Positions 1-8,808 of a stretch of 64,000 bases of DNA are shown here, one piece after another. The translations under genes were made by a program, and so were the position numbers. The stretch is from the NCBI GenBank assembly GCA_000198515.1, contig FP929140.1, positions 2,640,527 through 2,704,526 of the forward strand, in the 5' to 3' direction. Source of the stretch: a gamma proteobacterium HdN1 (GTDB lineage: Bacteria; Pseudomonadota; Gammaproteobacteria; Pseudomonadales; Ketobacteraceae). The notes beneath the pieces were generated by a model. It was not told where the DNA came from. It worked only from the letters and a program-made list of their open reading frames with translations, and made no database searches. The stretch's first letter is position 1. Each line of letters starts with the position of its first letter.

Positions 1-66
1 TACCAGCCGTGCGGGGCAGTCGCGCTGCACGAGCGCCATGCGTTGTTCTTTCTGTAGCGTCATCAT
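1..66 (-). CDS. sufT: SufT-like Fe-S assembly protein (5' end only)
   Basis: Only the first 22 codons lie in the window; the gene runs off the left edge. The fragment begins MMTLQKEQRMALVQRDC and continues PARLV. The stretch V-x-R-D-C-x-A-x-L-V resembles the N-terminus of SufT (DUF59/MIP18-type Fe-S maturation factor), which usually reads near LKRDCPAVLIPSG. It starts 42 bp after the sufA stop on the same strand, the usual last position of a SUF operon. The start may be ATG at 66 or the adjacent ATG at 63. The identification rests on a short match plus context, so it is only moderately secure. Confidence 0.6.
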   Translation of the reverse strand, partial: MMTLQKEQRMALVQRDCPARLV

Positions 67-108
67 GGTCGGGTACCTGTTCTGCCGTAGATATTTAACC
101 GTAAAAAG

Positions 109-462
109 TTATTTAACGGTAAAGCTTTCGCCACAGCCGCATTCGCCGGTCGCATTGGGGTTGCGAAACTGGAGCGAGCTGTTAAGCCCCTCTCTGACAT
201 AATCAACCTCAGTGCCTGCGAGCATAGGTAGGCTTTCTGGGTCGATGAATACAATCAGCCCGCTGGCAACTTCTAGGCTGAGATCGTTCTCTTTTGGTTG
301 ATCCGCACAATCCAGCACATAGCGGTAGCCGGAACAGCCGCTCATTTTTACGCTGACTCGTACGCCTTGTGCGGTGTTCGATTGTAGAATTTTGCGCAAG
401 TGGGCAATTGCGTTCGGAGTAAAGCTAAGCCCTACGCTTGGGGCGAAAGTTTGTACACTCAT
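109..462 (-). CDS. sufA: SufA/HesB-family A-type Fe-S carrier
   Basis: 117-residue A-type carrier that binds a Fe-S cluster and passes it from the SufBCD scaffold to target apoproteins in the cytoplasm. The three conserved cysteines are visible: Cys43 in SGCSGY and Cys108/Cys110 in the C-terminal GECGCGESF motif. Length fits IscA/SufA/ErpA. It lies 29 bp downstream of sufS and 42 bp upstream of sufT, so it is the fifth gene of the operon. By sequence alone it could be called ErpA or IscA; the operon position makes SufA the best name. Confidence 0.9.
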   Translation of the reverse strand: MSVQTFAPSVGLSFTPNAIAHLRKILQSNTAQGVRVSVKMSGCSGYRYVLDCADQPKENDLSLEVASGLIVFIDPESLPMLAGTEVDYVREGLNSSLQFRNPNATGECGCGESFTVK

Positions 463-491
463 TTAGACAAAATCCGTCAAAGTCGTGCTGA

Positions 492-1769
492 TTATAAGAA
501 ACTAACTACTTTGTGAAGTGCGCGAAACAATGCATCCACTTCTTGGTGGGTGTTGTAAAACGCAAACGAGGCGCGTACCGTGCCGGGAATGCGGTATTGG
601 TCCATGATGGGCATCGCGCAATGATGGCCGGTACGCACGGCAATTCCTTGCTGATCCAGCAGCGTGCCGACGTCTTGGGGATGGCTCTGATTGAGCAGAA
701 AAGAGAGTACGCCAGCCTTATGGCGTGCTCGGCCAATGCGAGTGATGCCTTTGAAATCATCTGCTTGCGCGTGTGCATAGGCCAAAAGGGAATCTTCGTG
801 GCGGCAGAACGCCTCACGGTTTTGCGCGTTTAACCATTGCACCGCTGCACCGAGCCCTATAACGCCCGCAATGTGGGGGGTGCCGGCTTCAAATTTATAC
901 GGCAGTTCGTTGTAGGTGGTTTTTTCGAAGCTCACGCGCGCAATCATTTCGCCGCCGCCGTGCCATGGGGGCATGGCTTCAAGTAAGCGTCGCTTTCCGT
1001 AGAGTGCGCCGATGCCAGTGGGCCCGAACATTTTGTGCCCAGAAAATGCGTAAAAATCGCAGCCGATATCTTGTACGTCTACCTGCCAGTGGGGCATGGC
1101 CTGTGCGCCGTCGATCAACACCGTTGCACCGGCGGCGTGCGCTTGTTCGGTAAGCTGCTTTACGGGGTTGATGGTGCCGAGTGCGTTGGATACGTGAGTG
1201 ATGGCGACCAATTTCGGGCGGCGGGTCAGTAGGTTCGCATAGACTTCTAAATCCAATTCGCCGTCGCCAGAAACTGGAATGACTTTGAGTAGCGCGCCCG
1301 TGGCTTCGCAAAGCAGTTGCCATGGAACGATGTTGGCGTGGTGTTCCATTGCGGAGACGAGAATTTCATCGCCCTTGGATAGTTGGCTTCGGCCCCAGGT
1401 TTGGGCAACCAAGTTAATGGATTCCGTGGTGCCGCGTGTCCAGATGATTTGTTCGGCGGCTTCTGCGTTCAGATATTTGGCAAGTGCGATGCGGGCTTCT
1501 TCAAAGCCTTGTGTGGCACGATCGGCAAGCAGGTGTGCACCACGGTGGACGTTTGAATTATCGTTGCAATAGTACTGTTGCAGTGCATCAATCACCGCAC
1601 GCGGTTTTTGCGTGGTAGCGGCGTTGTCGAAATAAATCAGCGGCTTGCCGTGGACCGATTGTTGTAGCGTCGGGAACTGTTCGCGTAGCGCGTTGAGTTC
1701 AGATTCGTCCAAGGGTGCAGATGCGGAGAGGTTTGTGCCCATACTGGTACTCGTGTCTACTCTTGCCAT
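492..1769 (-). CDS. sufS: SufS group II cysteine desulfurase
   Basis: 425-residue PLP enzyme that takes sulfur from L-cysteine, leaving alanine, and supplies persulfide to the SUF scaffold. The PLP lysine is Lys246 in SGHKMFGPTG and the catalytic cysteine is Cys384 in RTGHHCAMP, the group II (SufS/CsdA) arrangement rather than the IscS loop. An N-terminal extension of about 20 residues precedes the usual start. The ATG at 1769 lies inside the end of sufD (13-nt overlap), which suggests translational coupling; an internal ATG at 1739 is possible but has no visible ribosome site. No sufE or sufU is seen, so the sulfur acceptor must be encoded elsewhere or be SufBCD itself. Confidence 0.96.
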   Translation of the reverse strand: MARVDTSTSMGTNLSASAPLDESELNALREQFPTLQQSVHGKPLIYFDNAATTQKPRAVIDALQQYYCNDNSNVHRGAHLLADRATQGFEEARIALAKYLNAEAAEQIIWTRGTTESINLVAQTWGRSQLSKGDEILVSAMEHHANIVPWQLLCEATGALLKVIPVSGDGELDLEVYANLLTRRPKLVAITHVSNALGTINPVKQLTEQAHAAGATVLIDGAQAMPHWQVDVQDIGCDFYAFSGHKMFGPTGIGALYGKRRLLEAMPPWHGGGEMIARVSFEKTTYNELPYKFEAGTPHIAGVIGLGAAVQWLNAQNREAFCRHEDSLLAYAHAQADDFKGITRIGRARHKAGVLSFLLNQSHPQDVGTLLDQQGIAVRTGHHCAMPIMDQYRIPGTVRASFAFYNTHQEVDALFRALHKVVSFL

Positions 1770-3127
1770 AAGGCCCCCAGCTGTTTCACATCACGAAAAT
1801 AACGCATTAGACGTGAGGTACTTGCTTCAACCAAGCTTGGGATGGGCAGCTTTTCAATGATTTCATTGATGAAGCCAAAGCTTAGCATGGCTTCCGCGGT
1901 AGAACGATCAATGCCGCGTGACTCAAAGTAAAAAAGCGAGCGATCATCAAGCTGGCCGATGCTGGCGCCATGGGCACATTTTACATCATCGGCGTATATT
2001 TCTAGTTCGGGTTTGGTGTCAATTTCCGCTTCGCGCGAGAGCAGCAGATTTTTGTTGTTCAGTTGCGCGTCGGTTTTGATGGCGTGTGGATGGATATGGA
2101 TACGACCATTAAAAATCGCGCGTGAGCGGTCTGTGACTAAGCCTTTGTATTGCGTAGTGGATTGGCAATAACCGCTGACATGTTCAAGGTTCAGGTGGTT
2201 ATCGACGTGCTGGTTGTGTTTACTCAAAAACGCACCGTACAGTTCGGCCTCTGCGCCTTTGTCATTAAAAAGTAGATGCAGGTCGTTGCGTAAAAGGTTG
2301 GTGCCTAACAGAACGTTGTAGTGGCGGTAGCGCGCATCGCGGCCCAGTTGGGTTTGCGTGGTACAGATCTGTTGACATTGTTCATCGGCAAGTTGCAGTT
2401 GCACGTGCTGAAGTTGCGCGTTATCGTGCAGATGAATTTGGAGCAGGCTCATTTGTAGACTTGCGGCGGCGTTTTCGCTGCTGTCCGTAATCTGTACAAG
2501 AGTGGCTTGTGCTTCGCTTTCCACGACGACAAGAACGCGTAAATCGTTGGTGGTTGCGGTTGCACTATCGAACCATTGTTCGATCACAATGGGTTTTTCA
2601 AGGATTTGCCTTGATTTAACAATGACTACCCAACTTTTATGCAGGTTGGCTTCGCAGAGCTGTACAAAAGGGTGAGTCTGCCAAGTTTCGCCTAAGGCGA
2701 GCTTGGGGAGGTAACGAGCTTGCTCATCGGCATTCAGGCTTTCCAATGCGCGTACTTCAAGAATATCAGCAGAAACGGGTGCACCGGAGCTGCTAGAAAT
2801 CAGTTGGACGCTGCCTCCGCGCAATACCAAGCGCGCCGCACAGTCCAGTGTAATGGCGTCGTTGGGAAGGGGGAGTGCTTTTGGTTGGGCCGCGTCAATC
2901 GGCTGCCAAAGCTCGCTTTGGTTGAGCGTATTGAGGGCGGTGTATTTCCAGTTCTCGGTTTTGCGATCTGGAAAACGCATGGTTTGCAGGTGCGCCCGAG
3001 CCGCTCGCTCCCGCGCCTGAAAAGCAGGTATTTGCGATTGAGGTTGTGTTTCCAGCCAATTCAGTGCAAGCCTTTGCAGGGCGAGCGCATGTTCAGAACG
3101 GGATGTTGCCGATGCCAGTGCGCTCAT
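1757..3127 (-). CDS. sufD: SufD, Fe-S scaffold complex subunit
   Basis: 456-residue SufD subunit of the SufBC2D scaffold. The C-terminal half carries the SufB/SufD right-handed beta-helix core, including the stretch around EIDTKPELEIYADDVKCAHG (about residue 380) with the conserved Cys-Ala-His-Gly, followed by a region ending RGIDRSTAEAMLSFGF. The start is placed at MSALASATSR, one base after the sufC stop; an upstream in-frame extension of 42 codons only re-reads sufC sequence. Its 3' end overlaps sufS. The order B-C-D-S fits the standard operon. Confidence 0.95.
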   Translation of the reverse strand: MSALASATSRSEHALALQRLALNWLETQPQSQIPAFQARERAARAHLQTMRFPDRKTENWKYTALNTLNQSELWQPIDAAQPKALPLPNDAITLDCAARLVLRGGSVQLISSSSGAPVSADILEVRALESLNADEQARYLPKLALGETWQTHPFVQLCEANLHKSWVVIVKSRQILEKPIVIEQWFDSATATTNDLRVLVVVESEAQATLVQITDSSENAAASLQMSLLQIHLHDNAQLQHVQLQLADEQCQQICTTQTQLGRDARYRHYNVLLGTNLLRNDLHLLFNDKGAEAELYGAFLSKHNQHVDNHLNLEHVSGYCQSTTQYKGLVTDRSRAIFNGRIHIHPHAIKTDAQLNNKNLLLSREAEIDTKPELEIYADDVKCAHGASIGQLDDRSLFYFESRGIDRSTAEAMLSFGFINEIIEKLPIPSLVEASTSRLMRYFRDVKQLGALWQE

Positions 3128-3128
3128 A

Positions 3129-3884
3129 TCAGCTTGCCTTTGCTTCTTCGAGTACCCAGCTGTAGCCTTTGTCTTCAAGCTCCAGCGCCAGTTCACGGGT
3201 GCCGCTCTTGATGATGCGGCCTTGCGCGAGAACGTGCACATAGTCCGGTACAATGTAGTCGAGCAGGCGCTGATAGTGGGTGATCAGTACTACGGCGCGT
3301 TCGGGGCTTCGGAATGCGTTTACGCCTTCTGCAGCGATTTGCAGGGCATCAATATCGAGCCCGCTATCGGTTTCATCCAGCAGTGCGAGTTTTGGTTCTA
3401 GAAGCGCCATTTGCAGGATCTCGTTGCGTTTTTTCTCACCCCCAGAAAAGCCTTCGTTGACGCCGCGCTTAAGGAAATCGGGGTTTAAGGCGAGCCCTTT
3501 GCACTTTTCGCGGGCAAGGCGCATAAAGGCGCTGGCGTCCAACGGGGTTTGTCCGCGATGGTGGCGCATGGCATCTACGGCCGCTTTGAGAAATTGCAGG
3601 TTGGTTACACCGGGAATTTCAACGGGATATTGAAAGGCGAGAAATAAACCTTCGCGTGCGCGCACGTCGGGGCTGAGTTCCAATAGGTTTTTTCCTTCGA
3701 ACAGCGCTTCGCCGCCGGTGACTTCATAGCCCGCACGCCCTGCCAATACGTTTGCGAGTGTGCTTTTTCCTGAGCCGTTGGGCCCCATGATGGCGTGGAC
3801 TTCGCCCGGTTTTACCTGAAGATTCAAACCGTTGAGAATCTTTTTTCCATCGACCTGTGCGGTTAGATTTTTAATTGTCAACAT
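3129..3884 (-). CDS. sufC: SufC, ABC-type ATPase of the SUF scaffold
   Basis: 251-residue soluble ABC ATPase that dimerises on SufB and SufD and drives the conformational change of the Fe-S scaffold. Walker A is GPNGSGKST (about residues 34-42), the signature is [11 protein letters not shown] (about 146-156) and Walker B is [12 protein letters not shown]. The KKRNE form of the signature is typical of SufC. It lies between sufB (90 bp upstream) and sufD (1 bp downstream). It has no membrane partner, as expected for SufC. Confidence 0.97.
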   Translation of the reverse strand: MLTIKNLTAQVDGKKILNGLNLQVKPGEVHAIMGPNGSGKSTLANVLAGRAGYEVTGGEALFEGKNLLELSPDVRAREGLFLAFQYPVEIPGVTNLQFLKAAVDAMRHHRGQTPLDASAFMRLAREKCKGLALNPDFLKRGVNEGFSGGEKKRNEILQMALLEPKLALLDETDSGLDIDALQIAAEGVNAFRSPERAVVLITHYQRLLDYIVPDYVHVLAQGRIIKSGTRELALELEDKGYSWVLEEAKAS

Positions 3885-3974
3885 GCGTAATGCTACCTAG
3901 TCTCATGGATTTTTTGATTTTTCGGAGCGCATCCGAATTAAAAATTGTGCCACCAAATAACAATGAATTTCCGC

Positions 3975-5423
3975 CTAGCCTACGGCGCCTTCCAAGCTGA
4001 CTTCCAGCAGTTTGCCGGCTTCGACCGCAAATTCCATTGGCAGCTCACGGAAAACTTCTTTGCAGAAGCCGTTTACGATCATCGACACGGCTTTCTCCGC
4101 GTCAATTCCGCGCTGCTGGCAAAGGAATAGCTGGTCGTCACTCACTTTGGACGTTGTGGCTTCGTGTTCTACGATGCTGTCACTGTTGCGGTTTTCAATA
4201 TAGGGGAAGGTGTGAGCGCCGCATTTGTCACCAATGAGCAGGGAATCGCACTGAGTGTAGTTGCGCGCACCCACGGCATTGGGGGATACGCGCACAAGTC
4301 CGCGATAAGTGTTCTGGCTGCGCCCAGCAGAAATCCCTTTGGAGACGATGGTGCTGCGGGTGTTTTTCCCCATGTGTATCATTTTGGTGCCGGTGTCGGC
4401 TTGCTGGAAGTGGTGAGTGAGCGCGACCGAGTAGAACTCGCCCACGCTATTGTCGCCGCGCAGAACGACGCTCGGATATTTCCAAGTAATTGCCGACCCG
4501 GTTTCTACCTGTGTCCAAGAAATTTTGGAGTTTACGCCTGCGCATAATCCGCGTTTAGTCACGAAATTATAAATCCCGCCATCGCCGTTCTCGTCGCCTG
4601 GATACCAGTTCTGAACGGTGGAGTACTTGATTTGCGCGTTGTTGCGCGCGACCAGCTCAACGACGGCTGCGTGCAGCTGGTTTTCATCCCGCTTGGGCGC
4701 TGTGCAGCCTTCGAGATAACTTACATAGGCGTCGTCGTCGCAGATAATCAGGGTGCGCTCGAACTGCCCTGTATTCTGCTCGTTAATGCGAAAATAGGTG
4801 GATAGTTCCATCGGGCAACGTACGCCTTTGGGAATGTACACAAAGGAGCCATCGCTAAAAACGGCGGAGTTCAGTGCCGCATAAAAGTTGTCGCGCACTG
4901 GCACCACGCTGCCGAGATACTCTTTTACAAGCTCTGGATATTCACGGATAGCTTCGGAGATCGGGCAAAAAATAACGCCAACTTTGCCAAGTTCTTCGCG
5001 GAAGGTGGTGGCTACGGATACACTGTCAAAAACCACATCCACGGCAACACCCGCGAGAGCGGCGCGTTCGTGCAATGGTATGCCCAGCTTTTCGTAGGTG
5101 GCGAGCAGTTCGGGATCAACTTCGTCGAGGCTTTTGGGGCGGTTCTTTTGCGATTTTGGCGCGGAGTAATAGCTAATGGCGTCGAAATCAACAGGTGGAT
5201 GCTTGAGGTGCGCCCATTCTGGAGGCGTCATGGCGCGCCATGTCCGATAGGCTTCAAGACGCCAGTCTAGCATCCATTGGGGTTCGTTTTTCTTTGCGGA
5301 GATCGTCGCAATGACATCTTCGTTGAGGCCGGGTGGAATGGTTTCACTTTCGATGTTGGTAACGAAACCTGCGGCGTATTCCCGGCCAATTAAATCGGCA
5401 ATCGGTTCTGAAGCGTTCGCCAT
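3975..5423 (-). CDS. sufB: SufB, Fe-S scaffold complex subunit
   Basis: 482-residue SufB, the subunit on which the cluster is thought to form. Recognisable blocks include [20 protein letters not shown], the [16 protein letters not shown] region and the C-terminal [17 protein letters not shown]. The start is put at [13 protein letters not shown] because a GGAGAGAGAG ribosome site lies just upstream; 26 further in-frame codons upstream look like leader sequence. First gene of the minus-strand SUF operon and divergent from the Rrf2 regulator at 5627. The 203-bp gap between them carries the operon's control elements, including an IscR type I-like site. Confidence 0.97.
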   Translation of the reverse strand: MANASEPIADLIGREYAAGFVTNIESETIPPGLNEDVIATISAKKNEPQWMLDWRLEAYRTWRAMTPPEWAHLKHPPVDFDAISYYSAPKSQKNRPKSLDEVDPELLATYEKLGIPLHERAALAGVAVDVVFDSVSVATTFREELGKVGVIFCPISEAIREYPELVKEYLGSVVPVRDNFYAALNSAVFSDGSFVYIPKGVRCPMELSTYFRINEQNTGQFERTLIICDDDAYVSYLEGCTAPKRDENQLHAAVVELVARNNAQIKYSTVQNWYPGDENGDGGIYNFVTKRGLCAGVNSKISWTQVETGSAITWKYPSVVLRGDNSVGEFYSVALTHHFQQADTGTKMIHMGKNTRSTIVSKGISAGRSQNTYRGLVRVSPNAVGARNYTQCDSLLIGDKCGAHTFPYIENRNSDSIVEHEATTSKVSDDQLFLCQQRGIDAEKAVSMIVNGFCKEVFRELPMEFAVEAGKLLEVSLEGAVG

Positions 5424-5515
5424 GACGTTCTCTCTCTCCGGCGTCAGACAAGTAAGGACTAAAGCATAGCCGCGTGGCGTGACTGCACGAGTTACGAGCA
5501 CGACTAGTCATTGGA

Positions 5516-5540
5516 ATGGCAGAGTAAAATAGTCGGACTT
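5516..5540 (-). promoter_or_regulatory. IscR type I-like operator in the suf promoter
   Basis: Compared by eye with the 25-position E. coli IscR type I consensus, 19 positions match on either strand, including the GACT and AGTC cores in degenerate form. On the minus strand it covers a possible -10 (TATTTT) placed 18 bp from TTGGTA, that is, the likely sufB promoter. Placement is from sequence only. Confidence 0.45.
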
Positions 5541-5547
5541 GAAAATC

Positions 5548-5564
5548 AATACCAAATTGGTATT
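5548..5564. promoter_or_regulatory. Palindromic operator between sufB and its regulator
   Basis: AATACCAA-A-TTGGTATT is a perfect 8-bp inverted repeat around one base. On the plus strand it fills the spacer and -10 of a possible promoter for the Rrf2 gene (TTGAAA at 5539-5544, TATTCT at 5561-5566). On the minus strand its left part supplies the TTGGTA -35 proposed for sufB. It is a good candidate for the binding site of the divergent Rrf2 protein, giving both autoregulation and operon control. Confidence 0.55.
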
Positions 5565-5626
5565 CTTTGCAGACGCCAAGCCTCTCTTTCAAAGCCCCTC
5601 TCACATGGAGCGCTCAAAAGCACGCT

Positions 5627-6097
5627 ATGTTACGCATTGGAAAACTGACTGACTATGCCTTGATTCTTATGAATTGCATGGCAACCCGCCCCGCGCAATT
5701 GTGGCGGATGGAGCTGTTGGCGGACACTACCCGTTTGCCGCAACCGACGGTACGTAAACTGATGGGCCAGTTGGTGGCAGCGAATCTGGTGCGCTCGGAA
5801 CGGGGGGCGCGGGGTGGTTATCAGCTATCGAGGCTGCCCAACCTGATCAGCATGGCCGAGATCATCATCGCCATTGAGGGGCCAATCGCGATTACTGAGT
5901 GCTGTGAAGTGGTGCCTAGCTGTGAGCGCTTGGGGGCTTGTGATATGGAGGGTCGCTGGCCTGCGATTAACGATTTGATCTTACAGCTTTTGCGCGTGGT
6001 CACGCTCTCGGATATCCAGTTTACCCAAGATCGCCGCATGGATGTTGCGGTGCTGCTGGAGCGGCTCCAGCATCGCTCTTGCCCCTATCCCGCTTGA
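5627..6097 (+). CDS. Rrf2-family SUF regulator
   Basis: 156-residue winged-helix regulator of the Rrf2/IscR family, of the type found next to SUF operons in Xanthomonas-like bacteria. The N-terminal helix-turn-helix covers about residues 10-60 (LTDYALILMNCMA, TVRKLMGQLV) with the family wing GARGGYQLSR. Cysteines 92, 93, 99 and 105 lie where IscR carries its Fe-S ligands, so it probably senses cluster status. The start MLRIGKLTDYAL was chosen because Rrf2 proteins begin this way; 20 upstream codons are dispensable. Divergent from sufB and separate from the true IscR at 50982. Confidence 0.88.
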   Translation: MLRIGKLTDYALILMNCMATRPAQLWRMELLADTTRLPQPTVRKLMGQLVAANLVRSERGARGGYQLSRLPNLISMAEIIIAIEGPIAITECCEVVPSCERLGACDMEGRWPAINDLILQLLRVVTLSDIQFTQDRRMDVAVLLERLQHRSCPYPA

Positions 6098-6284
6098 CGT
6101 CCCTATCCTGCTTATTGCCCCAGTTTTGCTCTCCGTGTAACGCTGGTGTTGCCGGGGATGCTTTTTGGACTGACCTAGGTGATTGGCGGATTTTCCTTTG
6201 TATTTGATCGGTTTGGCTACTGACGCCAGTAATTTACTGCTCTATCCTGAAAAGATCTATGCGCCTGACTAGGAGTTGCGTCTT

Positions 6285-7511
6285 ATGGATAATGCTAGCG
6301 ATATCATTTCCCGCGTTGCGAACGAAACCTATAGTGCAACGCGCTGCACCATGCCCGAGCAGCCGTGGTGGGATAATCTTGAAGCGAATTTTTACAAGTT
6401 CCCAGACGATTTCGCGCTGGACAGTAAAACCCAAGCCGTGGTGGAAGGCACGGCCTATGCCGATCTTGCTTTGCGCACCGCGGCCGCCTCGCTAGTTTCG
6501 GCAACCGCGCTGCCTTTGAGCGCAAATCCCTTCCAGCTCAGAAAAGATTTAGAAGAGCCCATGTATCGTGAGTTTGCCAATCAGGGCGATTCTCGGCTGT
6601 TCTTTCAAGACCCGCCCAGCAAAGTAAAAATCCGTGAGGCGGAACCGAGCTTTTTGCATTTTGCACCGACCGCAGGGGAGTGCAAGCTGCTGTCCTTCAA
6701 GAGTCCGTTCGAGCCGGTAAATTTCAAGCTGCGTGATCGCTATTTACGGCACAAAGAAAACCGCATCGCTTGGGCGCAATACTGGCACCACAAGCGCGGC
6801 CCGCGCCCCACGATTTGCGTAATTCACGGCTTTATGGCGGATCCCTATTGGCTGAATCGTGCATTTTTGGCGCTGCCGTGGTTTTACAAGCAAGGGTATG
6901 ACATTTTGTTATATACCTTACCGTTTCACGGGCGTAGGCAATGGAAATATTCGCCGTTTTCAGGGCACGGTTATTTTTCTTGGGGAATGTCGCACATCAA
7001 CGAGACGGTGGCGCATTCGGTGCACGATTTTCGGATTTTTATGAACTATCTGGAGTCGCGTGGCGTGGAAAAAATGGGTGTGACTGGGATCAGTTTGGGT
7101 GGCTACACTTCCGCATTGTTGGCGGCAGTGGAGGAGCGTTTGTATTTCAGTATTCCCAACGTACCCGTGGTGAGCGTGTTTGATTTGATGCTGCAATGGG
7201 AGCCCGCAGGCACGGTGATACGTGCGGGAATGCGTATGTCGGGTGCGAGCGTTCAGGATGGGCGGCATATGCTTGCAGTGCATTGCCCTCTCACCTATCC
7301 AAGCAAGATTCCCAAAGAGCGGCTGATGATTATCGGCGGCGCCGGCGATCGTTTGGCGCCACCCAAGCACGCCCGCTTATTGTGGGATCACTGGGGGCGG
7401 CCGCGCATTCACTGGTTTCCGGGGAACCACTTGCTGCACCTTGATCAAGGTAGGTATTTGAAAGAAATGGCAAGTTTTCTACGCGAGATTGATTTCGCGC
7501 CGAAGCGTTAG
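6285..7511 (+). CDS. Alpha/beta hydrolase (ABHD18-like)
   Basis: 408-residue alpha/beta hydrolase, likely an esterase or lipase of unknown substrate. The oxyanion-hole segment VIHGFMADPYW (about residue 180), the nucleophile elbow GISLGGY (about 270) and the late FPGNHLLH that should supply the catalytic histidine are all present. The start ATG at 6285 has AGGAG at 6271-6275; an upstream TTG reading adds only three residues. No signal peptide, so cytoplasmic or peripheral. The 187 bp before it show no gene. The large N-terminal region (about 150 residues before the hydrolase core) resembles the ABHD18-like group. Its link to SUF, if any, is unknown. Confidence 0.75.
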   Translation: MDNASDIISRVANETYSATRCTMPEQPWWDNLEANFYKFPDDFALDSKTQAVVEGTAYADLALRTAAASLVSATALPLSANPFQLRKDLEEPMYREFANQGDSRLFFQDPPSKVKIREAEPSFLHFAPTAGECKLLSFKSPFEPVNFKLRDRYLRHKENRIAWAQYWHHKRGPRPTICVIHGFMADPYWLNRAFLALPWFYKQGYDILLYTLPFHGRRQWKYSPFSGHGYFSWGMSHINETVAHSVHDFRIFMNYLESRGVEKMGVTGISLGGYTSALLAAVEERLYFSIPNVPVVSVFDLMLQWEPAGTVIRAGMRMSGASVQDGRHMLAVHCPLTYPSKIPKERLMIIGGAGDRLAPPKHARLLWDHWGRPRIHWFPGNHLLHLDQGRYLKEMASFLREIDFAPKR

Positions 7512-7685
7512 AAAATTAGCCTTTTTCTAAGGATATAAGCCGCGCCGCGCTGAATGACGAGTCAGTCCTTTGCTGCGCACGGCTTAGGTTGCCAGTTCAA
7601 ATAAAAGGGATTACCCTTCGCGTCGACCGTTTTGATCGTCATTTTTGATCGCAGTACTTCCGAACGCGACCCCAAAGGTATCCCA

Positions 7686-7988
7686 ATGAACGCAAAAAAA
7701 CTCACCGATCTGGCGCTTCAGCAGCTAGACAATCTCGGCTATCAACTCCGCACACGCGGCATCACCAGCAAGGTGACTCGGCATGATCTCGCAGCATTTG
7801 CGATGGCACAAAAAGACCGTCTAGCAGGAGAGAAGTCGCGTCTTGAATTGCACGTTGAACTACAAAAGGCGCGCGCGCTTAAATTGCGGGATGAGGCAGA
7901 GGCGCTGACCGATAAGTATGTAGCCCATCTACCGCAAGTCTTGGCCGAACCTGCAGGCCGTATCAAGCAAAAAGTGTTTCACGGCTAA
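7686..7988 (+). CDS. Small helical protein, function unknown
   Basis: 100-residue protein beginning MNAKKLTDLALQQLDNLGYQ, rich in Lys, Arg, Glu and Leu, with a predicted long helix or coiled coil across about residues 45-80 (AQKDRLAGEKSRLELHVELQ). No cysteine motif, signal peptide or membrane segment. The ATG at 7686 is preferred over an upstream 18-codon extension because the conserved-looking part starts there. It follows the hydrolase by 174 bp and may be its own unit. I do not recognise the family. Confidence 0.6.
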   Translation: MNAKKLTDLALQQLDNLGYQLRTRGITSKVTRHDLAAFAMAQKDRLAGEKSRLELHVELQKARALKLRDEAEALTDKYVAHLPQVLAEPAGRIKQKVFHG

Positions 7989-8064
7989 TTTTGTGTTGCA
8001 GTGGCGTGCGCATGGATTCCGGCGCACCGCCACACCGATTGCGATAGCGTTTCAATATAGCGCT

Positions 8065-8637
8065 TCAATAAGGCCAGTTTACGTCTCTGGCTTTACGCGG
8101 CTTTTCCTTCTCGGCAGGCTTTTCTTTCGTAACTTTATCGCGTGCTTCTTTGCGTTCCTCGCGGGCCGCTGCCGCTTTTTTATCGTCTTTGCTATCCGAT
8201 GGCCGTTTTGGGTCGGATGAGCGTGATTCTTCGGTCTTGCTGCCTACTAGATTCCACAACGGTAGTTTGCGGGTGATTTCGCGCACGCCGTCCATGGTGT
8301 TTGCCACGCCCGTCAGCTTTTGTGAGAGCGCGTAGAGCTCGTCTACGTTTGCGGCGAGGCGAAAGATCACGATATACAGTTCCATCAGCGCACGGGTAAT
8401 CACCGCGATGGCAATAAATGCCACCGGCCCAGCCACAGTCAGGTAAAAAGCGCCTTTCCAAAGCGTTTCCATGAAGGCTTCAAAGGTCAGATAGCCGATG
8501 CCTACGAGGCTGGAGGCAAGAATGATTCCGTAAATCGCCGGAAACATCTGCACAGTGATGAAGTTGGCGAAGGAGAAATCGAACAGGGTGGAAAAAAATG
8601 TGCGGGTGCCCCGAATGGTTTTCTTGGGTGAGCTCAT
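8065..8637 (-). CDS. DUF4282 membrane protein
   Basis: 190-residue inner-membrane protein. The N-terminal part is a DUF4282 domain: FDFSFANFITVQ, then two hydrophobic segments (about residues 35-55 and 66-90), then the family's ALMELYIVIFRLAANVDELY. The C-terminal 60 residues are a highly charged Lys/Glu/Asp tail, probably cytoplasmic and disordered. It lies downstream of the MATE gene on the same strand, 171 bp away, with a hairpin between them, so it may be transcribed separately. Function of the family is not known. Confidence 0.8.
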   Translation of the reverse strand: MSSPKKTIRGTRTFFSTLFDFSFANFITVQMFPAIYGIILASSLVGIGYLTFEAFMETLWKGAFYLTVAGPVAFIAIAVITRALMELYIVIFRLAANVDELYALSQKLTGVANTMDGVREITRKLPLWNLVGSKTEESRSSDPKRPSDSKDDKKAAAAREERKEARDKVTKEKPAEKEKPRKARDVNWPY

Positions 8638-8724
8638 TGTGTGTCCATGCGCTGACGAAATGTGGGTGTGCTTGGTATACGAAGTGTTCTGGTAACGTAT
8701 AACCTGTTGGTATTGTTCATGATA

Positions 8725-8745
8725 CCTGTAGTTTAGCGCTACAGG
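8725..8745. promoter_or_regulatory. Short hairpin between MATE and DUF4282 genes
   Basis: CCTGTAG and CTACAGG form perfect 7-bp arms around a 7-nt loop. There is no T-run after it on the minus strand, so it is either a weak or Rho-assisted terminator for the MATE gene or a binding site ahead of the DUF4282 gene. Confidence 0.35.
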
Positions 8746-8808
8746 AAATGGCTAGCCGAAGGAATTTCGGGAGCGGTAGAGCCACCTGCGGGCTTCTTTG
8801 TGCACAAT

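Noticed and set aside
7998-8031. Intrinsic terminator between the 100-residue protein gene and DUF4282
   Set aside because: A GC-rich imperfect hairpin (GTGGCG...CGCCAC) is present but no T-run follows on either strand; too weak to list.
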